Shown here in pieces: positions 1 through 5,859 of a stretch of DNA of 10,277 nt. The notes under the pieces were generated by a model, which saw only the letters and a program-made list of their open reading frames with translations, was not told the DNA's origin and did no database searches. Source of the stretch: UBA1858 sp039182865 (GTDB taxonomy: Bacteria; Pseudomonadota; Gammaproteobacteria; UBA4575); assembly GCA_039182865.1 (NCBI GenBank), contig JBCDBX010000064.1:1-10277 (forward strand). The letters run 5' to 3'. The translations under genes and the position numbers were made by a program. Positions within the stretch are counted from its first letter, which is position 1, and each line of letters begins with the position of its first letter.

Positions 1-132
1 GAAGAAGGTGTTGATGCATTCAATGAATACTTTGGCAAGGCGCATCCAGTGCCTGTTCCTGCAGCTGTCTGGTTGTTTGGGTCTGCCATGTTAGGCATGA
101 TTGGATATTCTCGAAGAAAATCCAAAGTCTAG
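1..132 (+). CDS. 3' end of a secreted protein with VPLPA/PEP-CTERM-type sorting signal (partial)
   Basis: An open frame enters from the left edge and stops at TAG 130-132, giving 43 visible residues. They contain VPVPAAVWLFGSAMLGMIG followed by YSRRKSK. This is the tripartite C-terminal signal of VPLPA/PEP-CTERM proteins: a Val-Pro-x-Pro-Ala recognition motif, a hydrophobic membrane segment, and a short basic tail. Such proteins are exported, anchored, and processed by an exosortase, and are often linked to extracellular polysaccharide or biofilm material. The body of the protein lies outside the window, so its activity cannot be stated. A strong terminator follows about 33 bases after the stop, so this is the last gene of its transcript. 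Confidence 0.85.
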   Translation, partial: EEGVDAFNEYFGKAHPVPVPAAVWLFGSAMLGMIGYSRRKSKV

Positions 133-165
133 TTCTTGACAAAGATATTCTTTCATCAAAGATTT

Positions 166-192
166 AAAGCCCACGAGTTTGTGGGCTTTTTT
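166..192 (+). terminator. Rho-independent terminator of the sorting-signal protein gene
   Basis: A perfect 9-base-pair stem (AAAGCCCAC / GTGGGCTTT) with loop GAGTTT at 175-180 runs directly into six T residues. It sits 33 bases after the stop codon at 132. The stem core is nearly the same as that of the terminator downstream of amiF (5803-5830). Confidence 0.9.
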
Positions 193-314
193 ATTGGAAG
201 TATATATAACTATCACAGGACTTATATCTATCCTCTGAAGTTGTCCCTAATATAAAATAAAATGCGAATATTACTTTTTTAGCGCAGAACGTAAATGTTT
301 TTTTGATGGATTAT

Positions 315-336
315 ATGTGATGATATAATATTACAT
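315..336 (+). promoter_or_regulatory. Zur-box-like dyad overlapping the putative -10 of the zigA-like operon
   Basis: The core at 317-334 reads GTGATGATATAATATTAC, and the wider 22-base element starts ATGT and ends ACAT. Sixteen of the 22 positions are symmetric. A perfect TATAAT (324-329) lies inside it, with a weak -35 (TTTTGA, 301-306) 17 bases upstream. A repressor bound here would block polymerase. The core matches the dyad upstream of amiF at 14 of 18 positions. From memory, proteobacterial Zur sites have a core close to ATGTTATAACAT. The call is inference, because AT-rich DNA can give such matches by chance. The region 133-393 otherwise holds only the terminator and no gene. Confidence 0.45.
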
Positions 337-393
337 ATATGAATGTACTGGGTTAAGCCCATATAAAATTAACTCTCAATCTATTAGATACTT

Positions 394-1611
394 ATGAGTC
401 AGAGTGTCATTAACAATAAACTACCTGTCACGGTATTATCCGGTTTTCTAGGGGCAGGAAAAACAACTGTTCTCAGCCATATTCTAAATAACAGAGAAGG
501 TAAGAAGGTCGCTGTTATTGTCAATGATATGAGTGAGATCAATATCGACTCATCTATTTTAAAGAATGAGGTCGAGCTCAATCATAGTGAAGAAAAATTG
601 GTTGAGATGAGTAACGGATGTATCTGCTGTACATTAAGAGAGGATTTGCTAGAAGAGGTAGGAAAGCTTGCCCAAGAAGGACGCTTTGATTACTTAGTCA
701 TAGAATCTACAGGTATTTCTGAGCCATTGCCTGTCGCGGAGACATTTACCTTTGCTGATGAGGAGGGAATCTCACTATCAGATGTTGCTTCACTAGATAC
801 AATGGTGACAGTGGTCGATGCGGTTAATTTTTTGAAAGACTATCAGGAAGCCCAAACATTGCAAGATACGGGCGAGTCTTTGGGGGTAGAAGACATGCGT
901 AATGTGTCAGATTTGTTGGTAGAGCAGGTTGAATTTGCAGATGTAATCCTCATTAGTAAAACTGATTTAGTAAACTCATCAGATGTTGAACGACTTACCG
1001 CGATACTAAAATCTTTAAATACGAAAGCGCGTATTATTCCTATCATTAAAGGTCAAATTAAAGTTGATGAAGTACTGGATACTGGCCTGTTTGATTTTGC
1101 AGAAGCCCAGCAAGCTCCAGGGTGGCTTAAAGAGATGCGTGGAGAGCATGTACCAGAAACTGAAGAATATGGAATAAGTAGCTTTAGTTATGTTGCTCGC
1201 CGTCCATTTAATCCTGAGAAGTTCTTTGGATTTCTGCATGATATTGAAAAGTTTGGAAAATTAATTCGCTCTAAAGGCTATTTTTGGCTAGCAACCCGAC
1301 CTCAATTTGCAGGTCACTGGAGCCAAGCAGGAGGCATTGCACAGCATGGTTATGCCGGAATGTTCTGGAAAGCTGTCCCTAAGGAGAATTGGCCAACAGA
1401 TCAGGAATATCTAGATTCAATTGCAGAAAGCTGGGAAGAACCCTTTGGAGATATGCGACAAGAACTGGTGTTTATTGGTCAAAACTTAGATCAAACGGCT
1501 ATGATCAAAGCTTTAGATGAATGTCTTTTAAGTGAAGATCAAGTCTTGAAGGGCAAGGAATATTGGGCGACGCTAACAGACCCATTTCCAAAATGGGGAA
1601 ACAGCGCATGA
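394..1611 (+). CDS. zigA: ZigA-like COG0523/G3E-family GTP-binding metallochaperone
   Basis: The 405-residue protein is a G3E-family P-loop GTPase of the CobW/COG0523 group, probably a cytoplasmic zinc chaperone that delivers metal during zinc shortage. Visible motifs are Walker A GFLGAGKTT (residues 17-25), the family metal-binding CxCC (C76, C78, C79, within GCICC), the Walker B-like ESTG (104-107) and the nucleotide-specificity motif SKTD (188-191). The C-terminal half is the long CobW_C domain and ends in the ZigA-type YWATLTDPFP signature. About 400 residues is normal for the ZigA subgroup and longer than YeiR or YjiA. The start follows a weak ribosome site, but Walker A lies at the usual distance from it. 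The stop overlaps the start of the DUF1826 gene. A Zur-like dyad lies 59 bases upstream. The COG0523 call is secure; ZigA orthology and zinc specificity are inferred from length, the C-terminus and the partner gene. Confidence 0.88.
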   Translation: MSQSVINNKLPVTVLSGFLGAGKTTVLSHILNNREGKKVAVIVNDMSEINIDSSILKNEVELNHSEEKLVEMSNGCICCTLREDLLEEVGKLAQEGRFDYLVIESTGISEPLPVAETFTFADEEGISLSDVASLDTMVTVVDAVNFLKDYQEAQTLQDTGESLGVEDMRNVSDLLVEQVEFADVILISKTDLVNSSDVERLTAILKSLNTKARIIPIIKGQIKVDEVLDTGLFDFAEAQQAPGWLKEMRGEHVPETEEYGISSFSYVARRPFNPEKFFGFLHDIEKFGKLIRSKGYFWLATRPQFAGHWSQAGGIAQHGYAGMFWKAVPKENWPTDQEYLDSIAESWEEPFGDMRQELVFIGQNLDQTAMIKALDECLLSEDQVLKGKEYWATLTDPFPKWGNSA

Positions 1612-2285
1612 ATATGATCCTGCCTTCTATTTCAGAAAGTATCGACATTTCTCTTTTTCGAAAACCTGCATTAAGTGATCATGCTTCTGTTTTCTCTGAA
1701 ATCTATCAAGAAGATATTAATATCGCAATTTGGCAGAGAAATTTGGCAACAGATCTACAAACCTCTGTCGCTCGGTTTATAGATATTCATGATCATTTTC
1801 GAATAAGTTTAGTTGCGAATCCCGATGTGATATTTGATGATTTGATCAAAGCTGAAAGCTCGCTCCGTAAAGTTCCCGAGTTATGCACAGATATCACTGA
1901 ACTTGTGGGAATATTTTGTGTTCTCTTTGGTGTTGAGCAAGCTGGCCTTAGATTAACTGTGATGAATGATGCCATGTGTCCTCGCTTTCATGTGGATAGA
2001 GTGCCATGTAGGCTAATTTGTAGCTATCACGGGGTTGCTTCAGAATGGCTGCCTCATGAAAAAGTAGATCGTACTAAATTAGGCACAGGGAATAATGGTT
2101 TATGTGATGAAGAATCAGGTCTCTTTACAAGTTTATCTGACGTCAATCAATTAAATGTTGGAGATGTGGCTTTATTGAAAGGAGAGATATGGGAAGGAAA
2201 TATCAATGCCGGTTTAGTGCATCGATCGCCCAAAGTCACTCAAGGAAATAAGCGGTTATTACTCACACTTGATTTTCTTAATTAA
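1608..2285 (+). CDS. DUF1826 domain-containing protein, translationally coupled to the zigA-like gene
   Basis: I place the start at ATG 1608, which overlaps the GTPase stop as ATGA and has GGGGAA (1595-1600) seven bases upstream. The frame stays open back to a TTG at 1563, but the coupled ATG is much more likely. The product has 225 residues. It carries the DUF1826 hallmark CPRFHVDRVPCRL (about 124-136), then SYHG (139-142) and a C-terminal GLVHRSP...RLLLTLDF block (202-223). Members of this family are known as neighbours of COG0523 GTPases in zinc-regulated loci, but their biochemical role is not established. H128-x-D130, H205 and R216 are spaced as in cupin-type Fe(II)/2-oxoglutarate oxygenases; that comparison is my inference. 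It is probably expressed only with the GTPase. No signal peptide or membrane segment is seen. Confidence 0.87.
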   Translation: MNMILPSISESIDISLFRKPALSDHASVFSEIYQEDINIAIWQRNLATDLQTSVARFIDIHDHFRISLVANPDVIFDDLIKAESSLRKVPELCTDITELVGIFCVLFGVEQAGLRLTVMNDAMCPRFHVDRVPCRLICSYHGVASEWLPHEKVDRTKLGTGNNGLCDEESGLFTSLSDVNQLNVGDVALLKGEIWEGNINAGLVHRSPKVTQGNKRLLLTLDFLN

Positions 2286-2425
2286 CCAATTTGCTTAAAT
2301 ATGTTTGGATCCCACAAAAAATTTTTAATTTTCATATTAAAAGTAATCGAGTGATTATTAATCCCAATTTATTGCCTGCAAGGATTAGTGTTTGATAGTC
2401 GAATTCATCCCTAGTTAACTTCTAG

Positions 2426-3757
2426 TTAGAGGTGAGAGAGAACTAGATCCTGAATATTTATATTGGTTTTTAGTTTGGCAGCAATCAGGTATAAGCCAGC
2501 AATCTTGCGATGCAAGAATAATGCATCAGCTGGAGGAGTATGCCAATAATTCTGTTTGAAACTTAATTCTCTTCCTGCAACGCTGACATCTCTTGCCAAG
2601 TTAGTATTTCCAAAGTCATATTCGCCAACATGCCTAAAAGGTTCACAAGCCATTTGAAATAATTCCAAGACCGCATTCCTTTGTGTACGCGTGATATTCT
2701 CTTGAAAGAAGCCTATTTGCTCAATAGCTTTATCCATTTCTTTTTTGTTATCTTTGGTTGCAGCACTGAGTAAATGTTTGTATCCATCCGAAACGTGTCG
2801 AGGTAATTTTCGAGTAGCGCCAAAGTCGAGCAATACTATTCTATGTGTCTCAGGTTGATATAAATAATTTGCAAAATTTGGGTCTGTTTGAACATGCCTA
2901 AGCTCAAATATCTCTTTAAATGTAAGTTTGATCAAGCAAGAAACGATATGGTTTTTTTCAGCAGGGCCTAGGTGAGTAAATGTATCAATATTTTGCCCAT
3001 CGTGATGAGACATACATAAAATGTTGCTAGTAGTATGCTCTTTGAAAACTTGTGGAACAATGAAATCTTGATCATTAGCTAGATGACGTTGATAAGTTTC
3101 TATCCAGTTAGATTCTAATAAGTAATCCGTTTCTTGATGAAGTTGATGCTTGGTTTCTTCAAGTAAATTTTGGATCTTGGTAATATCAGGCAATAAGCCA
3201 GAATATTTCAGGATGGTGCCAACATTATCTACATCACTATCTATCGATTTGCTAATTCCCGGGTATTGGATTTTTATTGCAAGTTTTTCGCCATTCAGAT
3301 TATATGCAGAATGAACTTGACCAATAGAAGCAGCAGCCATGGGTGAAAAAGTGAATTGTTTGAAATTCTCATGCCAATCATTACCCCATTCATTATTGAG
3401 CAACTGAGTTAATTGACTGAATGGCATCGGGTCAACATTGTCTCTTAGCTTTTCCAATATCAGAGCAAGCTCTGGGGGTATAAATTCGCCACTGTCCATG
3501 GAAAGTAGCTGTCCCATTTTTAATGCAGCACCTCGCATCTTCATTAACTTGTCAGCGACTCGCTTGGCATTTGACGGAGTAAGTAATAAATCTTTTAGTT
3601 GAGGCGAGCTTCCTTTGCTTACTTGTTTTGCATACTCCGACACAACACTACCTGCAACACCCGCAGTTAGATGAGCCATATTTGCAAAACGAGATAGTCG
3701 ACCAGCAGGTATATTGGAGCCAACAGTTTTGTCTGAATATTTTTGTCTTGATGACAT
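2426..3757 (-). CDS. ABC1/AarF (COQ8/ADCK-like) atypical kinase family protein
   Basis: The 443-residue protein has the marks of the ABC1/UbiB/COQ8 atypical kinase family, which supports ubiquinone or other isoprenoid-lipid metabolism, probably through ATPase activity. These are the family-specific KxGQ motif (K80-M-G-Q83), an alanine-rich loop AAASIGQVH (141-149) replacing the glycine-rich loop, the ATP-binding lysine in LAIKIQ (K162), a QTDPNFAN catalytic loop (290-297, with D292 and N297) and the metal-binding LLDFGATR (309-316). It is shorter than E. coli UbiB (about 546 residues), and I see no C-terminal pair of membrane helices. It therefore resembles the COQ8-like soluble group rather than UbiB itself. 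No ubi genes are adjacent and it appears to be a single-gene unit. A perfect dyad sits in its leader. Its substrate cannot be deduced. Confidence 0.9.
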   Translation of the reverse strand: MSSRQKYSDKTVGSNIPAGRLSRFANMAHLTAGVAGSVVSEYAKQVSKGSSPQLKDLLLTPSNAKRVADKLMKMRGAALKMGQLLSMDSGEFIPPELALILEKLRDNVDPMPFSQLTQLLNNEWGNDWHENFKQFTFSPMAAASIGQVHSAYNLNGEKLAIKIQYPGISKSIDSDVDNVGTILKYSGLLPDITKIQNLLEETKHQLHQETDYLLESNWIETYQRHLANDQDFIVPQVFKEHTTSNILCMSHHDGQNIDTFTHLGPAEKNHIVSCLIKLTFKEIFELRHVQTDPNFANYLYQPETHRIVLLDFGATRKLPRHVSDGYKHLLSAATKDNKKEMDKAIEQIGFFQENITRTQRNAVLELFQMACEPFRHVGEYDFGNTNLARDVSVAGRELSFKQNYWHTPPADALFLHRKIAGLYLIAAKLKTNINIQDLVLSHL

Positions 3758-3778
3758 AAACTTACTTTACTTTATGAT

Positions 3779-3796
3779 TGCCTCAATTTTGAGGCA
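3779..3796 (-). promoter_or_regulatory. Perfect 8-bp inverted repeat in the leader of the ABC1-kinase gene
   Basis: TGCCTCAA and TTGAGGCA flank a two-base centre, 21 bases upstream of the ATG at 3757. No U-tract follows on either strand, so it is not a standard terminator. It could be an operator for a dimeric regulator or a small hairpin in the mRNA leader. The symmetry is seen directly; the role is unknown. Confidence 0.45.
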
Positions 3797-4185
3797 CGTT
3801 ATCAAAAGATAATAATTAAATTAATTTAATGTAAGTCGACAAAACCTATACAGAAAGGTATTTCCAGAGCACGATCTATAACTTAAATAAAAGTGATTGG
3901 GCTTTATTGATGAGTTGTCAGTAGCAATAAATTACAATAAATATTAGCTGTATGAGAAGCATTTTTGCTAAAAAAATTGCTTCAATTAAGTGGTTATTTT
4001 AGGAAAGAAAAGAAATTTTGGGTGACGACAAACTATACCTATTTGCGCTGCGCTACACTCAAAACTGCCAAACAAAATAATCAGAAGTTAGCAGGAACAA
4101 TAACAATCAGAGAAGAAATATGAGCTTCTCTTAAAATATCAATTTTATGAATTTGGTTTACTTTAAGTAAATTAATCAATAGGAA
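3797..4185. other. AT-rich intergenic stretch with no recognisable gene
   Basis: This gap lies between the start of the ABC1-kinase gene and the end of the dksA-like gene, both on the minus strand. It contains only very short frames (for example 16 codons from ATG 3952). There is a small GC-rich patch around 4047-4056 (GCGCTGCGCT), an AT-only dyad at 4157-4171, and the weak hairpin listed separately at 4109-4131. It should contain the ABC1-kinase promoter, but I cannot assign convincing -35 and -10 boxes. Confidence 0.5.
4109..4131 (-). terminator. Weak candidate terminator after the dksA-like gene
   Basis: AGAGAAG (4109-4115) and CTTCTCT (4125-4131) form a 7-base-pair stem with a 9-base loop. 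Read on the minus strand, it lies about 55 bases after the stop codon and is followed by a T-rich but interrupted stretch (GATTGTTATTGTT). The stem is AU-rich and the tract imperfect, so this is tentative. Confidence 0.3.
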
Positions 4186-4938
4186 CTATCGATTTCGATC
4201 ATCGATATCGCGAAACTGTCGTTTGCGAATTTCATGTCGCTCCTGTGCTTCAACGCAAAGTGTTGCAACTGGTCGGGCTTCTAATCTTAAAATGCCTATT
4301 TCTTCGCCTGTTTCCTCGCAATACCCATAGGTGCCATCATCAATTCGTATGAGTGCCGCATTTATTTTTCTAAGAAGTTTACGTTCTCGATCACGAGTGC
4401 GTAATTCAAGTGCAAATTCTTCTTCTTGTGTTGCTAAGTCTGCAGGATCAGCAAAATTACTTGCATTTTCTTTCATGTGTGTGACAGTACGATTAATCTC
4501 CTCTAAGAGTTGAAGTTTCCATTCGTTAAGGATACTGCGGAAATGCTCAATTTGAGTATCGTTCATATAGTCTTCGTTCTTTTTGATCTTATATGGTACG
4601 AACTCAGGTTTATCTGAACCAATTATTCGTTTGGTACTTCTAACAACCGATTTACTATCAGATGTCGCTTTTTTCTTAGGCGCAGCTTTCTTTTTTGGAG
4701 CTACCTTTTTCTTAGGTGCAACTTTCTTTTTGGGAGCTACTTTTTTCTTAGGCGCAGCTTTCTTTTTTGGAGCTACCTTTTTCTTAGGTGCAACTTTCTT
4801 TTTGGGAGCTACTTTTTTCTTAGGCGTAGCTTTCTTTTTTGGAGCCACTTTTTTCTTAGGTGCAACTTTCTTTTTGGGAGCTACTTTTTTCTTAGGTGCA
4901 GCTTTCTTTTTCGATATAGTTTTCTTCTTGGCGGCCAT
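4186..4938 (-). CDS. dksA: DksA paralogue with zinc-poor CxxT/CxxA finger and N-terminal lysine-rich repeat tail
   Basis: Residues 115-250 are a complete DksA, a factor that binds RNA polymerase through the secondary channel and acts with ppGpp in the stringent response. The coiled-coil tip motif DPADLA (164-169) keeps the two acidic residues and alanine of DksA's DxxDxA, followed by QEEEFALELRTRDRERKL. The finger reads C207-x2-T210, then 17 residues, then C228-x2-A231, so two of the four zinc cysteines are replaced. This matches the CxxT(x17)CxxA pattern known for Pseudomonas aeruginosa DksA2, which works without zinc. Residues 1-92 are an added tail of KKK-x-(A/T)-P units, like histone H1 or AlgP tails, absent from typical 150-residue DksA. 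There is no clear ribosome site before the ATG and no alternative start in frame. It stands alone with a Zur-like dyad 88 bases upstream. DksA identity is firm; zinc independence and nucleic-acid binding by the tail are inferred. Confidence 0.9.
   Translation of the reverse strand: MAAKKKTISKKKAAPKKKVAPKKKVAPKKKVAPKKKATPKKKVAPKKKVAPKKKVAPKKKAAPKKKVAPKKKVAPKKKVAPKKKAAPKKKATSDSKSVVRSTKRIIGSDKPEFVPYKIKKNEDYMNDTQIEHFRSILNEWKLQLLEEINRTVTHMKENASNFADPADLATQEEEFALELRTRDRERKLLRKINAALIRIDDGTYGYCEETGEEIGILRLEARPVATLCVEAQERHEIRKRQFRDIDDRNR
4675..4911 (-). repeat. In-frame 72-bp minisatellite encoding the lysine-rich tail of the dksA-like gene
   Basis: Three tandem 72-base units lie at 4675-4746, 4747-4818 and 4819-4890, followed by a partial fourth copy to about 4911. 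Units one and two are identical. Unit three differs from them at three bases. Each unit encodes 24 residues, made of four 6-residue KKK-x-x-P blocks, so copy-number changes keep the reading frame. The near identity implies recent duplication or gene conversion, and the tail length probably varies between strains. Confidence 0.92.
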
Positions 4939-5026
4939 GTTATGTCAAGCGTGTTTTTCGCAGTAATTGGATAGGTTTAAAGGAGTGTAGATTATAGAGA
5001 GAAATATATAACTAGCTAGTGCAATG

Positions 5027-5044
5027 TTGATGTTATAGCATAGC
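5027..5044 (-). promoter_or_regulatory. Zur-box-like dyad upstream of the dksA-like gene
   Basis: The + strand reads TTGATGTTATAGCATAGC. Its inner 12 bases, ATGTTATAGCAT, are symmetric at ten positions and close to the ATGTTATAACAT core remembered for Zur sites. It lies 88 bases from the start codon. A separate TATAAT (minus strand, 4996-4991) could be the -10, which would place the dyad upstream of polymerase rather than over the -10. It is the weakest of the three related dyads in the window. Confidence 0.38.
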
Positions 5045-5115
5045 AAAAATTAGATTTGTATTGACACTTTAGTGATATCATGAAAATTGAAGTGTAAAGT
5101 GATACACTCTTTGTG

Positions 5116-5121
5116 TATAAT
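5116..5121 (+). promoter_or_regulatory. Candidate -10 element for the small gene at 5165
   Basis: A perfect TATAAT lies 43 bases before the ATG. The best -35 at 17 bases spacing (TGTAAA, 5093-5098) matches only half of TTGACA. An AGTGATA heptamer occurs twice just upstream (5071-5077 and 5098-5104, 27 bases apart), and AGTGT/ACACT forms a small dyad at 5091-5108. These could be binding sites for an unknown regulator. Confidence 0.35.
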
Positions 5122-5164
5122 TTTTCTAATATAATCATAAACTTAGTTGGTATTATATAACTAA

Positions 5165-5404
5165 ATGATGACTTCACCTATCCCGCAGAACTTTAATGAA
5201 TGGCACCATTGCATAACGGTCAGCTGTGGTATTGAACTAACCCCTGAATTTATATCTAAGCGCCTTGAAGTTTGGCGTAATGAAGGGTCCGAAGAAACTA
5301 AACGTTTTAGGAATCTCTACGGAGATTCTCATTGGCAGTTAGTTATTAGTTGGTTCGAGCAAGCTGAGCGGGAATCTGGTAATGCTATTATTAAGGGTAA
5401 TTAA
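5165..5404 (+). CDS. Small conserved-looking hypothetical protein, 79 aa
   Basis: I cannot assign a family. The 79-residue product is soluble, without signal peptide or membrane segment, and rich in aromatic residues (NEWHH near the N-terminus; HWQLVISWF near residues 56-64). It has one cysteine and two histidines near the N-terminus and reads like a compact helical domain. Two ATG codons in tandem (5165 and 5168) can start it, with no good ribosome site before either. A TATAAT lies 43 bases upstream, and it is divergent from the dksA-like gene. The composition and tryptophan pattern look like real coding sequence. A small regulatory or adaptor protein is possible but cannot be shown. Confidence 0.65.
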   Translation: MMTSPIPQNFNEWHHCITVSCGIELTPEFISKRLEVWRNEGSEETKRFRNLYGDSHWQLVISWFEQAERESGNAIIKGN

Positions 5405-5410
5405 TCTTTA

Positions 5411-5437
5411 AAAAAATTATCTTATTGATAAATTTTT
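5411..5437. terminator. Possible bidirectional AT-rich terminator between convergent small genes
   Basis: AAAAATTATC and GATAAATTTTT can pair, with one bulged base, around a TTATT loop. A-rich and T-rich flanks would act as U-tracts in both directions, and the two small genes converge here. The stem is almost entirely A-U, so stability is doubtful. Confidence 0.3.
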
Positions 5438-5465
5438 ATCACCCGATAATCCTTTGGTCTAAAAT

Positions 5466-5744
5466 CTATACACCTCTATAATCTGATAGCCATAGCGTGA
5501 TGTTGTTGACTGCTAAATTTTTCATCAGATCTGTGCTTATCGTGTAGCCAGCAACGGAGGTATCAGGCCTTGGTATAAATCCTATATCTGCGATCCAATC
5601 ACCCCCGGTAAAATGAAATTCAGAATTATCATGAAGCCAACTCTCAAGTGCCTCTAGCTGAGAATCCAAATCCCAATTATCATTGACTATTTCGATGACA
5701 TGAAGCGCGTTACCTGTTTTATTATCCTTCAAATATGTGCCCAT
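5466..5744 (-). CDS. Small hypothetical protein, 92 aa, downstream of amiF
   Basis: No family is recognised. The product has 92 residues, is acidic, soluble and without signal or membrane segments. It has a MGTYLKDNKTGN beginning, a tryptophan- and acid-rich middle (DSQLEALESWLHDN, then FTGGDWIADIGF), and no cysteine. The translation start is well supported: AGGAG sits six bases before the ATG. It follows amiF on the same strand after 115 bases, but the strong amiF terminator lies between them. It is therefore either expressed by read-through or from its own promoter. A functional link to formamidase cannot be claimed. Confidence 0.68.
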   Translation of the reverse strand: MGTYLKDNKTGNALHVIEIVNDNWDLDSQLEALESWLHDNSEFHFTGGDWIADIGFIPRPDTSVAGYTISTDLMKNLAVNNITLWLSDYRGV

Positions 5745-5795
5745 GATCTTCTCCTAATAACTCGAATGCAGAATTAAAACTGAAATAGTTGGTGA

Positions 5796-5830
5796 AAAAA
5801 TAGGTGGGCTTGAAAATAACAAAGCCCACC
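5796..5830 (-). terminator. Rho-independent terminator of amiF
   Basis: On the minus strand, GGTGGGCTT (5830-5822) pairs with AAGCCCACC (5811-5803) over a 10-base loop, then runs into TATTTTTT. It begins 29 bases after the amiF stop. The 9-base-pair GC-rich stem with a T-run is a textbook terminator. Confidence 0.9.
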
Positions 5831-5859
5831 CGATGTAGAGATGTTAAATACTAATTAGA

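Noticed and set aside
399..1239. Open frames on the minus strand across the zigA-like gene
   Set aside because: They lie opposite a gene with complete family motifs, and they have no recognisable domains and no plausible ribosome sites.
1563..1607. TTG start 45 bases upstream for the DUF1826 gene
   Set aside because: ATG 1608 overlaps the previous stop as ATGA and has GGGGAA at good distance. The extra 15 residues only translate the end of the GTPase gene in another frame.
2323..2357. Hairpins between the convergent DUF1826 and ABC1-kinase genes (TTTTAAT/ATTAAAA and TAATC/GATTA)
   Set aside because: The first stem is all A-T and the second only five pairs, with no proper T-run. Neither is a credible terminator.
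4675..4911. Could the regular repeats be a CRISPR array?
   Set aside because: The units are contiguous without unique spacers and encode a continuous lysine-rich protein in frame.
4583..4966. Long open frame antisense to the dksA repeat, rich in FFLGATFF repeats
   Set aside because: It is the complement of the lysine-codon repeat. Its apparent repeated hydrophobic protein is an artefact of the KKK-x-x-P coding sequence on the other strand.
5061..5066. Perfect TTGACA upstream of the small gene at 5165
   Set aside because: No acceptable -10 lies 16-18 bases downstream. The nearby TATAAT at 5116 is 49 bases away.
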